Of a stretch of DNA of 64,000 bases, positions 27,756 through 36,159 are shown piece by piece. A model generated the notes under the pieces. It had not been told where the DNA came from and did not search any database. It saw only the letters and a program-made list of their open reading frames with translations. A program made the translations under genes and the position numbers. The stretch is from Myxococcales bacterium. Its GTDB lineage: Bacteria > Myxococcota_A > Polyangia > Polyangiales > Ga0077539. The stretch is from assembly GCA_030652255.1 (NCBI GenBank), contig JAUSAZ010000106.1, forward strand, positions 62,001 through 126,000, given 5' to 3'. Numbering within the stretch: the stretch's first letter is position 1; every line of letters begins with the position of its first letter.

Positions 27756-28981
27756 GCGCCCCCCGCCGCGTCCTCTTCATCAACGACACCGCGCGCAACG
27801 GCGGCCCCGGCCGCAGCCTGCACGCCATCCTGAGCTTCCTCGACCCCGCGCTCGTGCACCGCATGGTGCTGCTGCCCCGCGAGGACGCCATCGCCCGCCT
27901 GCTGCGCGAGGCCCGCGTGGTCGACGAGCTCATCATCGAGCCCGACCTCATCGAGAACGCCTGGCAGCCCTGGGACCGCCCCGTCGAGCGCGCCGACCTC
28001 GACGCCCCGCCGGCCGTGCGCCTCCCGCGGCTCGCGCTCAACGTCGGCCGCATGGGCCGCCTCGCCGTCACCCTGCCGCGCCTCGTGCGCGCGCGCGGCG
28101 TCGAGCTCATCTACTGCAACGGCACCACCGCGGACTTCGTCGGCGGCGTCGTCGGCAACCTCACCGGCACCCCCGTCGTCTGGCACGTGCGCTACACGTC
28201 CATCCCCGCTGCCAGCGCGCCGCTGCACGGCGCCCTCGCGCGCAGCCGCGCGGTGAAGCGCCTGGTGTGCGTCTCCCACGCCTCCGCGGCCCTCTTCCCC
28301 GGGCTCGCCGACAAGGTCGCGGTGGTGCACAACGCCGTCGACGTCGAGCGCTACCGCCGCGGCGCGACGCCCGGCGCCTTGCGCGGCTCGCTCGTCCCCG
28401 CGGACGCCTTCATCTACGGCAGCATGGGGCGCATCCTGCCGCGCAAGGGTTACCCCCAGATGATCCGCGCGGCGCGCGAGCTCATCGACCGCTGCGCCCC
28501 GGAGGAGCGCCACCGGCCACACTTCGTGGTCCTCGGCGACACGCCCGCCGACCTGCCCGGCGACCACCTCGCGGAGTGCCGCGCGCTCGTCACCGAGCTC
28601 GGCCTGGAGGGGCGCTTCCTCTTCCCGGGCTTCACCGAGGACGTGCGCCCGTGGCTCGAAGACTTCGACGTGGTGGCGCTCCCGTCGGTGTACCCCGACC
28701 CCCTGCCGCGGACGGTCATCGAGGGCATGGCCTACGAGCGCCCGGTGGTGGCCTTCGACGTCGGCGGCGTCGGCGAGATGGTGCGCGACGGCGCCACCGG
28801 CACCCTCCTCCCCCCTTCCCCCTCCGCGGCCGCCTTCGCCGACGCGATGCTGGCGTACCTTCGCGACCCCGGGCGCCTGCAACGCGAGGGCGCCGCCGCC
28901 CGCCAGGCCGTCATCGAGGGCTTCGGGGGTGAGGCCCACGGCCGGGCGATCATGGCCCAGATCGAGCGAGCGCTCGACTGA
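27752..28981 (+). CDS. GT4 family glycosyltransferase
   Basis: 409 residues, GT-B fold. The N-domain begins with SAPRRVLFINDTARNGGPGR, in which the GGPGR loop is common in GT4 enzymes. The donor domain has YGSMGRILPRKGYPQMIRAA, VVLGDTPADLPGDH, FPGFTEDVRPWL and LPSVYPDPLPRTVIEGMA, the EX7E region. The GTG start overlaps the stop of the MMPL gene by four bases, so it is translationally coupled to the exporter. This is the strongest hint that the exported compound is glycosylated here. Sugar donor unknown. Confidence 0.9.
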   Translation: MSAPRRVLFINDTARNGGPGRSLHAILSFLDPALVHRMVLLPREDAIARLLREARVVDELIIEPDLIENAWQPWDRPVERADLDAPPAVRLPRLALNVGRMGRLAVTLPRLVRARGVELIYCNGTTADFVGGVVGNLTGTPVVWHVRYTSIPAASAPLHGALARSRAVKRLVCVSHASAALFPGLADKVAVVHNAVDVERYRRGATPGALRGSLVPADAFIYGSMGRILPRKGYPQMIRAARELIDRCAPEERHRPHFVVLGDTPADLPGDHLAECRALVTELGLEGRFLFPGFTEDVRPWLEDFDVVALPSVYPDPLPRTVIEGMAYERPVVAFDVGGVGEMVRDGATGTLLPPSPSAAAFADAMLAYLRDPGRLQREGAAARQAVIEGFGGEAHGRAIMAQIERALD

Positions 28982-29313
28982 CGAGCTCGCCTGCGGCGGC
29001 GTCGTCCGGTGGCTGATGGAGTAGCCGCCCGCTGGCCAGTTGGGCTTCCACTCCTCGGGCCCTCCAAGGCCCCGCACCGAGCGCGACCCCCACTGAATAC
29101 CCGGAGATTCGCTGGAGAACGGGTCATGCATGAGACCCGGGTTGCTTGGATCGTCATCCAACATCCAGGACGGTGGACTCCCCGGCGCGTGACCCGCGGA
29201 GCGACGACCACCCCGCCGATGGCCACGCTATCTCCCCTCCCGGAAGAGCTGTGTTAGGTACGCGCCGCCGCGGCCACCATTAGCCTTCGGGGCTTTCTTC
29301 GTCAGGACACCCT
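28982..29313. other. Intergenic stretch between two glycosyltransferase genes
   Basis: 332 bases without a convincing gene. Base composition is less extreme than in the flanking genes, and codon-position bias is weak. A minus-strand reading from 29164 looks somewhat protein-like (WGSRSVRGLGGPEEWKPNW) but has no stop before it enters the antisense of the upstream gene and no clear ribosome binding site. It may be a gene remnant. Just before the next gene there is AGGAC as a binding site and a small AGCC-TTCGG-GGCT hairpin at 29282-29294. Confidence 0.4.
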
Positions 29314-30780
29314 ATGAACGCACCCAACAACTCCCGCCCACGACCGCGCTCGACCGGCAGCCGCTGGCCGAAGCGCATCGCGATCCTGAGTGACTACGTG
29401 CGGCTGCCGTACGCCAACGGGGCCACGTTCGCGACGCAGTTTCTCTACCGTGAGCTCACGGCGCGCGGCCACGAGGTGACCGTCATCGGTCCGCGCGACC
29501 CCGACGCGAAGCCCGAAGACCTCCCCGAGCGGCACATCTGCCTGCCGAGCGTGCCGCTGCACAACCACCCGGGCGTCTACATCCCGCTGCCCCTCGAAGG
29601 CATCCTCCGCGAGAAGCGCGACTGGGACTTCGACGTGGTCCTCGGGCAGACCGCCACCGAGCTGATGGAGCTCGGCCTGTGGCTGCGCGCCACCCGCGGC
29701 ATTCCCCTCGTGGCCGTCAACACGGTGCACCTGCCGAGCGTCTACCCCGTGGTGATGCCCGAGTCGCTGCACGACTCCAAGGCGGCGCACTGGCTCTTCC
29801 AGAAGTCCTTCCTGAAGCTCGCGGACAGCACCTCGGCCAGCGCCTACAACGGCTGCGACGGCCTCGTGGTGCTCTCCAACGGCCTCAAGGACTACTGGGA
29901 GGAGCGCGGGGTCACGACGCCCATCCACGTCATCCCCCGCTGCGTCGAGCCGAAGATCTTCGACACGGCGCCCGGCCCCGACCCCTTCCCCCGCGGCTTC
30001 CGCAAGGGCGCGCGGCTGCTGGTGGTGTGCCGGCACACGCGCGAGAAGGCCGTCGAGCGGCTGCTGGAGATCTTCGCGCGGTACATCGCCCCGGCCAACC
30101 CCGACGCGACGCTCACCCTGCTCGGCGACGGCCCCGACCACGACCTCTTCCGCCACACCGCCGAGGCCCTCGGCGTGCGCGAGAAGACCCACTTCCCCGG
30201 TGAGTTTCCGCTGGGCGCGCTGCCGACCTGGTACCACCACGCCGACCTCTTCACGTACACCTCCCTCTCGGAGACCTACGGCCAGGTGGTGAGCGAGGCC
30301 CTCTGGTCGGGCCTGCCGGTGGTGGCCTTCGCCGACGGGATGGGCGTATCGCAGCAGGTCGAGCACGACCTCACGGGCCTGCTCGTCGAGCCCGGCCCCG
30401 ACGCCGAGATGGCCGACTGGCGCTTCGCCCGCGCGGCGGTCTCGCTGCTGCGCAACCCGCGCCGTCGACAGACGCTCGCGGCCAACGCCGCGGCCCGGGC
30501 GCACGACCGCTCGGCGCCGCACAAGATGCTCGAGAGATTCCTCGAGGCCTTCGAGGCGGCCCGCGCCCACCGCGACGCCAACCCCCCGGAGATGCGCAGC
30601 CCCCGCCTCGCGACCGCCTTCCACGGCGGCCGCTGGCTGGCCATCAACAGCATCGTGTACGGCCTCGGGCACCTCCGGCCCCCCGCCGTCGTCAACCGCC
30701 ACGGCCGCCGCCAGCCCGCCTGGAACGACCTCCCCGAGGTCCCCGCCGCCCGCCCCAACGCGCACGCCCGTCTCGGCTGA
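29314..30780 (+). CDS. GT4 family glycosyltransferase, long form
   Basis: 488 residues. The N-domain has RIAILSDYVRLPYANGATFA and GHEVTVIGPRDPDA; the donor domain has LLVVCRHTREKAVERLLEIF, LTLLGDGPDHDLFRHTAEAL, then TYTSLSETYGQVVSEALWSG, the EX7E region, and FADGMGVSQQV. The overall wording is close to the glucuronosyl/sulfoquinovosyl diacylglycerol and mannosyl lipid transferases of GT4, so a lipid acceptor is plausible. About 60 extra C-terminal residues (from FHGGRWLAINSIVYGLGHLR) are unusual and may contact membrane. AGGAC upstream of the ATG is the binding site. Confidence 0.9.
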   Translation: MNAPNNSRPRPRSTGSRWPKRIAILSDYVRLPYANGATFATQFLYRELTARGHEVTVIGPRDPDAKPEDLPERHICLPSVPLHNHPGVYIPLPLEGILREKRDWDFDVVLGQTATELMELGLWLRATRGIPLVAVNTVHLPSVYPVVMPESLHDSKAAHWLFQKSFLKLADSTSASAYNGCDGLVVLSNGLKDYWEERGVTTPIHVIPRCVEPKIFDTAPGPDPFPRGFRKGARLLVVCRHTREKAVERLLEIFARYIAPANPDATLTLLGDGPDHDLFRHTAEALGVREKTHFPGEFPLGALPTWYHHADLFTYTSLSETYGQVVSEALWSGLPVVAFADGMGVSQQVEHDLTGLLVEPGPDAEMADWRFARAAVSLLRNPRRRQTLAANAAARAHDRSAPHKMLERFLEAFEAARAHRDANPPEMRSPRLATAFHGGRWLAINSIVYGLGHLRPPAVVNRHGRRQPAWNDLPEVPAARPNAHARLG

Positions 30781-30814
30781 AGCTCCCGCCCCGCGCGCTG
30801 CTAGTGTGCGCGCG

Positions 30815-31753
30815 ATGAAGCTCTGCGCCGTCTCCGTCGACCTCGACGAGGTCCCCTGCTACCACGCCATCCACGGGCTCCCGATGCCCGCCGACGACAG
30901 CGCGCACGCGGTGTACACCCGCGCGGTGCCGCGGCTCGGGGAGCTGTTTACCGCCGAGGGTATTCCCGCGACCTTCTTCGTCATCGGCCGCGACCTCGGT
31001 GACGGCATCGCCCGCGCGGCGGTGCAGGGCCTCGCCCGCGCCGGCCACGAGCTCGGCAACCACAGCCACAACCATCGCTACGACCTCGTGCGCCTCGGCC
31101 CCGACGCGATGCGCGCGGAGGTGCGCGACGCCAGCGACGCGCTCGCGGACGTCGTCGGGCAGCGCCCGGTGGGCTTCCGCGCGCCGGGCTACACCATCAC
31201 CGACGCGCTCTTCGACGTGCTCTCGGCGGAGGGCTTCGCCTACGACAGCTCGGTCTTTCCCTGCCCCGCCTATTACGGCGCGAAGACGGGCGCGATCGGG
31301 CTCATCGCGGCGCGGGGCCGGGCCAGCCGCTCCATCGTCGACTCGCCCGCGGTGCTGCTCGCCCCGGCCGACCCGTACCTCCCGTCGCGCCCCTACTGGC
31401 GCCGCGCCCCGCTCGGAGCCTCGCTCGTCGAGCTCCCCATCGGGGTGACCCGCGGCGCCCGGCTGCCCTTCATCGGCACCACGCTGTCGCTCCTCGGCCC
31501 CGCGCTCTCGCGCCTCCTCGCGCAGCAGATGGTGGGCCGCCCGCTGGTCAACCTCGAGCTGCACGGCCTCGACCTGCTCGACGTCGCCGACGGGCTCCGT
31601 GCGCTGGGCGCGCACCAGGGCGACCTGCGCATCCCGGTGTCGCGCAAGGCCGCCGCGCTGCGTGCGGTCATCGAGGTCCTGCGCGACGCGGGCTATGCGT
31701 TCGTGACGCTGCGCGACGCTGCGGCGGCCTTCGCACACCAGGCGCGCGCCTGA
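30815..31753 (+). CDS. NodB-type polysaccharide deacetylase
   Basis: 312 residues of carbohydrate esterase family 4, which removes N- or O-acetyl groups from sugars. Motif 1 is SVDLDEVP with Asp9/Asp11. The metal His pair is in NHSHNHRYDL (His83-x3-His87). Motif 3 is GFRAPGYTITDAL, and FVIGRDL is the usual second strand. No signal peptide is seen, so it probably acts in the cytoplasm on a lipid-linked sugar. The ATG at 30815 was chosen over the GTG at 30806. It follows the glycosyltransferase by 34 bases and ends the plus-strand glycolipid set. Confidence 0.88.
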   Translation: MKLCAVSVDLDEVPCYHAIHGLPMPADDSAHAVYTRAVPRLGELFTAEGIPATFFVIGRDLGDGIARAAVQGLARAGHELGNHSHNHRYDLVRLGPDAMRAEVRDASDALADVVGQRPVGFRAPGYTITDALFDVLSAEGFAYDSSVFPCPAYYGAKTGAIGLIAARGRASRSIVDSPAVLLAPADPYLPSRPYWRRAPLGASLVELPIGVTRGARLPFIGTTLSLLGPALSRLLAQQMVGRPLVNLELHGLDLLDVADGLRALGAHQGDLRIPVSRKAAALRAVIEVLRDAGYAFVTLRDAAAAFAHQARA

Positions 31754-31873
31754 GGGCGCAGAGCTCTGGAATTCAGCCCGTACGCCGGCGCGGCGGCCCG
31801 GGAGCTCTCGGGCGAGCAATTGGCGTCCGGCCCCGCGATCGGGGTGGGCGCGGCGCGCGGCCGCGGCGCGAAA

Positions 31874-31900
31874 AGCCCTGCAATTTCAGGGTTCTTCATT
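31874..31900 (+). terminator. Possible intrinsic terminator after the deacetylase gene
   Basis: CCCTG-CAATTT-CAGGG, extended by one wobble and one A:T pair, followed by TTCTTCATT. The stem is short and the T-tract interrupted, so this is a weak candidate. It lies about 120 bases after the deacetylase stop. Confidence 0.35.
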
Positions 31901-31962
31901 CGAGTGCGCCCCGCGCTGATGGGCGATGGGGCGGCGGCGCGGACTCCCTCCGGGGGGCGATA

Positions 31963-31990
31963 TGCTCAATGGCAGCCCTAAAATTGAGCA
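31963..31990. promoter_or_regulatory. Inverted repeat TGCTCAAT-N12-ATTGAGCA upstream of HU
   Basis: Perfect 8-bp arms with a 12-base spacer, about 100 bases upstream of the HU start. The arms are AT-rich in a GC-rich genome, which makes chance less likely than for GC-rich repeats. The layout fits a dimeric repressor or activator site. The regulator is unknown. Confidence 0.45.
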
Positions 31991-32048
31991 GGTTCGTGCG
32001 TACAGGATCTACCCAAGCGCGATGGAGGATGTATCGTCTGCCCTGTCA

Positions 32049-32070
32049 TTCGATCCGATGGGGGATCGAA
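32049..32070. promoter_or_regulatory. Inverted repeat TTCGATCC-N6-GGATCGAA before the HU start
   Basis: Perfect 8-bp arms with a six-base loop, ending about four bases before the AGAGG ribosome binding site of the HU gene. In RNA it would form a hairpin next to that site; in DNA it could be an operator. Either would allow control of HU synthesis. Confidence 0.45.
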
Positions 32071-32089
32071 ACAGCAGAGGTGATGAGCG

Positions 32090-32440
32090 ATGGCGAAGGC
32101 AAAGGCACCGGCCAAGAAGGCCGGCAAGACCGCAGCGAAGAAGTTGACCAAGGCCGGTCTGGTGCAGGCGCTCCAGGAAGCGGTTGGCGACAGCGTCTCC
32201 AAGGCCCAGGTCAAGGCGGTTCTCGACGCGCTCACGAGCGTCGGCGAGAAGGAGCTCAAGAAGAGCAAGGTGTTCGTGATGCCGGGCTTCGCGAAGTTCG
32301 TCGTCGCCGAGAAGCCGGGCCGGCCGGCCGGGGAGTTCCTCAACCCCTTCACCAAGAAGATGGAGCACCGCGACGCGAAGCCCTCTTCGAAGACCGTGCG
32401 CGCCCGGCCGATCAAGGCCCTCAAGGACGCGGTCAACTGA
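32090..32440 (+). CDS. HU-family nucleoid protein with N-terminal Lys/Ala tail
   Basis: 116 residues. The N-terminal tail MAKAKAPAKKAGKTAAKKLT is histone-H1-like. The HU/IHF core follows: LVQALQEAVGDSVSKAQVKAVLDALTSVG helices, then FVMPGFAKFVVAEKPGRP, the DNA-binding arm region, although its Pro-rich tip reads GRPAGEFLNPFTKK rather than the usual RNPQTG. The ending SSKTVRARPIKALKDAVN fits HU. AGAGG nine bases upstream sets the ATG. Tailed HU proteins are known in high-GC Actinobacteria and occur in myxobacteria. The upstream region carries two inverted repeats, so regulation is likely. Confidence 0.9.
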   Translation: MAKAKAPAKKAGKTAAKKLTKAGLVQALQEAVGDSVSKAQVKAVLDALTSVGEKELKKSKVFVMPGFAKFVVAEKPGRPAGEFLNPFTKKMEHRDAKPSSKTVRARPIKALKDAVN

Positions 32441-32540
32441 TTCCCCGGCCGGCGCCCCGCGCGTCCGGCCCCCCTCCTTACTTCAATCAACATCGGTCGA
32501 CGTCGGTTGTCTGGTAGCTTCCCCCGGGAGGCCCTAACCC

Positions 32541-33038
32541 ATGACCACCGATCGTCGAACGATGCTGATCGGCGCCCTCGCCGCCCTCGCGGCAGCCTGC
32601 GCGCGCCCGCAAGCCCCCACCATCACTCCCCGCTCGGCCGACGTCACCGGCGCCAACGCCCAGGGCCTCGGCCTCCGCGTCCATTGCGTGCTTCGAAACC
32701 CCAATGCCTTCAACGTCACGGTCCAGCGGGTGAGCGTGCGATTGACCCTGGCCGGCCGCGACCTCGGGGTCACCCAGCTCGCGAGCGCCCTGCGGCTGCC
32801 CACCAACACCGACGTCCCGATGGACATCGACGTCCACGCACCCTGGGGCGACCTCCCAGGCATCATCGCCGTCTCGATGTTCAATGAGAACATCCCCTAT
32901 CGACTCGACGGCACCGCCCGGGTCGGCGGCGAGCGCCTCAACGTCGACGTCCCCTTCACCCTGCAGAGCACCCTCCCCCGGCGGGTGCTCACCGGGGCGG
33001 TCAGCGGCGCCACCCCGGGGCTGCCGCCGCTGCACTGA
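32541..33038 (+). CDS. LEA14/WHy-domain lipoprotein
   Basis: 165 residues. The signal peptide MTTDRRTMLIGALAALAAAC has a lipobox LAAAC. The mature domain (about 35-150) follows the WHy/LEA-type-2 beta-sandwich pattern: LGLRVHCVLRNPNAFNVTV is the typical strand with NPN, then VSVRLTLAGRDLGV and TNTDVPMDIDV. Such domains are often linked to stress or envelope lipid binding. GGGAGG about nine bases upstream supports the start. It lies 100 bases after HU and is convergent with the FHA-ABC gene. The role is unknown. Confidence 0.83.
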   Translation: MTTDRRTMLIGALAALAAACARPQAPTITPRSADVTGANAQGLGLRVHCVLRNPNAFNVTVQRVSVRLTLAGRDLGVTQLASALRLPTNTDVPMDIDVHAPWGDLPGIIAVSMFNENIPYRLDGTARVGGERLNVDVPFTLQSTLPRRVLTGAVSGATPGLPPLH

Positions 33039-33080
33039 AGGGTCAGGGCGGCGGCGGGCGCCCGCAGGCGCCTGGGCGGC

Positions 33081-36000
33081 TCAGACCGAGTCGCGCTTTC
33101 GGAGCATCACGCCCATCAGCGCCAGGAAGAGCAGCAGCATCCCCGCTAGCACTCCGTTGTGGATCACCGGGCGATCCCAGGTGGAGAAGCCCCAGGCGCC
33201 GGAGCGCTCGGCGGTGCGGGCGATCTCTTCGACGGCGCAGTTGAACACGTTGGCGCCGTTGCGGAGGCTGACGCCGGTGCTGTTGGGCGGGGCGCAGGTC
33301 TGGATGCGCCAGGGCACCTCGAGGGTGTCACGCTCGGCGGACATCACCCCCTCGAAGGACCACCGCGACGGCATCGCCGCCATGAGGCCGGTGAGCCAGC
33401 TCTTGTTGGTCATCGGCACCAGGAGCCCGCCGAGCACCACCTGCGGGATGAGCGCGATGGGCGTGAGCGCCATGGCCGCCTCGGAGGAGCTCACCGCGGT
33501 GGAGATCACCAGCCCGAGGGCCACGCCGGTCATCGACGTGAGGATCATCGACCCGAGCATCGGGGCGAAGGCGTCCATCGTGTTGTTGCCGAGCTTCAGC
33601 GAGAAATACACGATGGTCAGCAGCACCGTGCACTGCAGCACGCAGAGCAGCGAGAGCAGCACGAACTTCGACATCATGTAGTTGAAGATCGAGAGGTTCA
33701 CCATCCGCTCGCGGCGGTAGATGGCGATCTCCGAGACCACCTCGCGGGCGGCGTTGCTGACGCCGAACCAGATGGCCCCGACGGTGAGGAAGAAGATCGC
33801 TCCCTTGAAGTCGTCGACCGGCAGGAAGCGGCTCTGCGGGAGCGTGCACATCTGCTGGGTGGCCGCGGCGACGCCCGCCTCCAGGCGCAGCACCTCGTTC
33901 TGGCACCAGAGGTTGGGGAGCTTCGGGGAGTCGAAGAACACCGCCGCCAGCAGGCCGCCGATGATGGGCGCCTGGAGAAGCATGATCATGAGCCCGGAGA
34001 CGTCGCGGGACTTGATCTTGGCGTAGCGCGAGAGCAGCAGTCCGAACTGCCGGATGAGGGGCACCGCCGAGCGCGTGGGCGGCCGCGACTGGCCGGGCTT
34101 CCCGGGCTCGCGCTTGCCCGAGTACATGCTCCGGAAGACGGTGTTGTCGGGGCGGTAGAACTCCGCGCGCCACTCGCGGGCGGCCCCGAGGCGGGCTTCG
34201 GACTTGTTGGGAAACTGCCCCCGCTTGACGACGTCGTCTTCGCGGTTCTTGAGCTGGTCGAACATGTCCCGGGGGTTGTCGATGGGCTGCCCCCGGTAGC
34301 GCGCGAAGAAGTCGTACGAGTCCTTGCCCGAGGGGCCGAAGTACACGGGCTCGCCGCCGAAGCCCATGATGAACGCGAGGTTGAACTTCTCGAACTCCTC
34401 CTTCGCGGGCTGGTGGATCGTGACGATGATCGTCTTGCCGTAGCGCTTGGCGAGGTTGGAGAGCAGGTCGATGAGCGCCACGGTGTCGTCCGCCGCGAGG
34501 CCCGAGGTGGGCTCGTCGAGGAACATCAGCGCCGGGTCGGTGACCAGCTCGAGGGCGATGTTGACGCGCTTGCGCTGGCCGCCGGAGAGCACCTTCTTGA
34601 TGGGCGAGCCGATGATGGTGTTGGCCAGGTGGTCCAGGCCGAGGTCCTTCATCGTCTGCTGCACGCGCCGCTCGATCTCCTCGTCGGAGTAGTCCGACGG
34701 CAGGCGGAACTTCGCGCTGTACGAGATGGCCTCCTTCACCGTGAGCTCGGGGTGCAGCAGGTCGTCCTGGGGCACGTACCCGATGCTCCCGCGGAGCGCG
34801 TCGTAGATGGCGTACAGGCTCTCGCCGTTGACCCGCACCTCCCCGGAGGTGGGGCGGAGGTAGCCGTTGAGCACCGTGAGCAGCGTGGTCTTGCCGGCGC
34901 CCGACGGGCCCATCAGCGCGATGAGGTCACCCGGCAGCGCCTTGAAGGTGACCTTGTTGAGGAGGATCTTGTCGGTGCCGGGCTTGTCGCGGTCGGGCAC
35001 CTTCAGGAAGAGATCGAGCGCCTCGATCTCGACCAGGTTGGCGCTCTCGAACTGCGTCTCCTGCTCGATGTACGCCGCGATGGCGTTGCCCTGCAGGTCG
35101 ACCACCACGGGGTACGGCCCGATGAAGATCTTGGTCTTGGGCGGCACCGCGACGGTCTGCCCGGGCACGAGGCGCTGGCCGTTGACGTAGGTGCCGTTGG
35201 TGCTGCCGAGGTCGCTGATGACCAGCGTGCCGTCGGGCGCGCGCATCACCGACGTGTGGCGGCTGGAGACCTGCGGGTACGGCAGCACGATGTCGCAGCT
35301 CGGCAGGCGCCCGATCATCGCAAGCGCCTTGCCCCCGCCGCTCAGGTCGAAGGACCCGAACATGGTCTTGTGGGCGCCGGGCGGCGGCTGCTGCGGCGCG
35401 GGCGTCGGCATCGCCCCCCCCTGGTGCGACTGCATCGGGTTGTGTCCCTGGGACATCGGCCCGCTCGACATCGGCTGCATCGGGCCGGGGCCGCCCATTC
35501 CGCCCTGCGAGGTCTGCGGCACCGGGCCGGCGCCCATGGCATGGCCCGCGGGCGCGCCGGCGAGCTCCATCAGCACGACGCTCGGGATCCACACGGCGCC
35601 GAGGGAGTAGCCGCCCGCCGCGTCGATGGGCACGGGCTGGTTGGGCGGGAGGCGCTGCGAGCTGCGGTCGAAGGTGCCGCTGCGGCTGCCGAGGTCGGTG
35701 ACCGTGCGCGACGCGACGTCGACGCGGAGGTGGGTGCCGCTCACCGTGGGGTGCGACACGACGACCTGCGCGCGCCCCGGGTCGCGGCCGACGGTGACCA
35801 CGCCGGGCCGCTCGAGCGGCAGCGCGGAGCGGTCGAGGAAGAGCTTCGACACCTCCGGGGAGTCGAGCGGGACCTTGGCCGCGCCGACCATCACCCGGGC
35901 GTGGAATCCCGCGAGCTGCACCGACTCGTTGGGCGCGAGCTGCCGACCATCGACCTCGGTGCGACCCTGCGCGAGGTCTTGCAGCCAGAGACCGTCTCGC

Positions 36001-36098
36001 CAGAGGAGCTGGGCGTGGCGGGCCGCGACGCCGGGGCCCTGCACGAGCAGGTCGCAACCGGGGGCGGCCCCGATGATCAACTGAGTCTTCGTCGGCAT
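33081..36098 (-). CDS. FHA-FHA-FHA-ABC exporter fusion (ABCG-like)
   Basis: 1005 residues. Three FHA-type modules: a degenerate one at about 1-75, a second with VGRDPGRAQVVVSHPTVSG (about 95-115), and a third with GRLPSCDIVLPYPQVSSRHT and DLGSTNGTYVNG (about 260-310). A Gly/Met/Pro linker separates the second and third. The ABC domain has Walker A GPSGAGKTT (about 395), signature LSGGQRKR (about 503) and Walker B LMFLDEP. An ABC2 membrane domain with six helices follows. Mycobacterium tuberculosis Rv1747 has a similar plan with two FHA domains and is controlled by the kinase PknF. By analogy, phosphothreonine signalling probably gates this exporter. Substrate unknown. Confidence 0.9.
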   Translation of the reverse strand: MPTKTQLIIGAAPGCDLLVQGPGVAARHAQLLWRDGLWLQDLAQGRTEVDGRQLAPNESVQLAGFHARVMVGAAKVPLDSPEVSKLFLDRSALPLERPGVVTVGRDPGRAQVVVSHPTVSGTHLRVDVASRTVTDLGSRSGTFDRSSQRLPPNQPVPIDAAGGYSLGAVWIPSVVLMELAGAPAGHAMGAGPVPQTSQGGMGGPGPMQPMSSGPMSQGHNPMQSHQGGAMPTPAPQQPPPGAHKTMFGSFDLSGGGKALAMIGRLPSCDIVLPYPQVSSRHTSVMRAPDGTLVISDLGSTNGTYVNGQRLVPGQTVAVPPKTKIFIGPYPVVVDLQGNAIAAYIEQETQFESANLVEIEALDLFLKVPDRDKPGTDKILLNKVTFKALPGDLIALMGPSGAGKTTLLTVLNGYLRPTSGEVRVNGESLYAIYDALRGSIGYVPQDDLLHPELTVKEAISYSAKFRLPSDYSDEEIERRVQQTMKDLGLDHLANTIIGSPIKKVLSGGQRKRVNIALELVTDPALMFLDEPTSGLAADDTVALIDLLSNLAKRYGKTIIVTIHQPAKEEFEKFNLAFIMGFGGEPVYFGPSGKDSYDFFARYRGQPIDNPRDMFDQLKNREDDVVKRGQFPNKSEARLGAAREWRAEFYRPDNTVFRSMYSGKREPGKPGQSRPPTRSAVPLIRQFGLLLSRYAKIKSRDVSGLMIMLLQAPIIGGLLAAVFFDSPKLPNLWCQNEVLRLEAGVAAATQQMCTLPQSRFLPVDDFKGAIFFLTVGAIWFGVSNAAREVVSEIAIYRRERMVNLSIFNYMMSKFVLLSLLCVLQCTVLLTIVYFSLKLGNNTMDAFAPMLGSMILTSMTGVALGLVISTAVSSSEAAMALTPIALIPQVVLGGLLVPMTNKSWLTGLMAAMPSRWSFEGVMSAERDTLEVPWRIQTCAPPNSTGVSLRNGANVFNCAVEEIARTAERSGAWGFSTWDRPVIHNGVLAGMLLLFLALMGVMLRKRDSV

Positions 36099-36159
36099 GG
36101 CGCGGCAGTGTATCGAAACACCGCCGGGATGGAACCATCTCTCCCGCGAGGCCGAACCG

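Larger units (their letters stand above)
31754..32089. other. Long intergenic region upstream of the HU gene
   Basis: 336 bases with no gene supported. It contains a possible terminator for the deacetylase gene (31874-31900) and two inverted repeats ahead of HU (31963-31990 and 32049-32070), both listed separately. The last 130 bases are clearly less GC-rich than the surroundings, as promoters often are in such genomes. I could not place a convincing -35/-10 pair. Confidence 0.5.
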
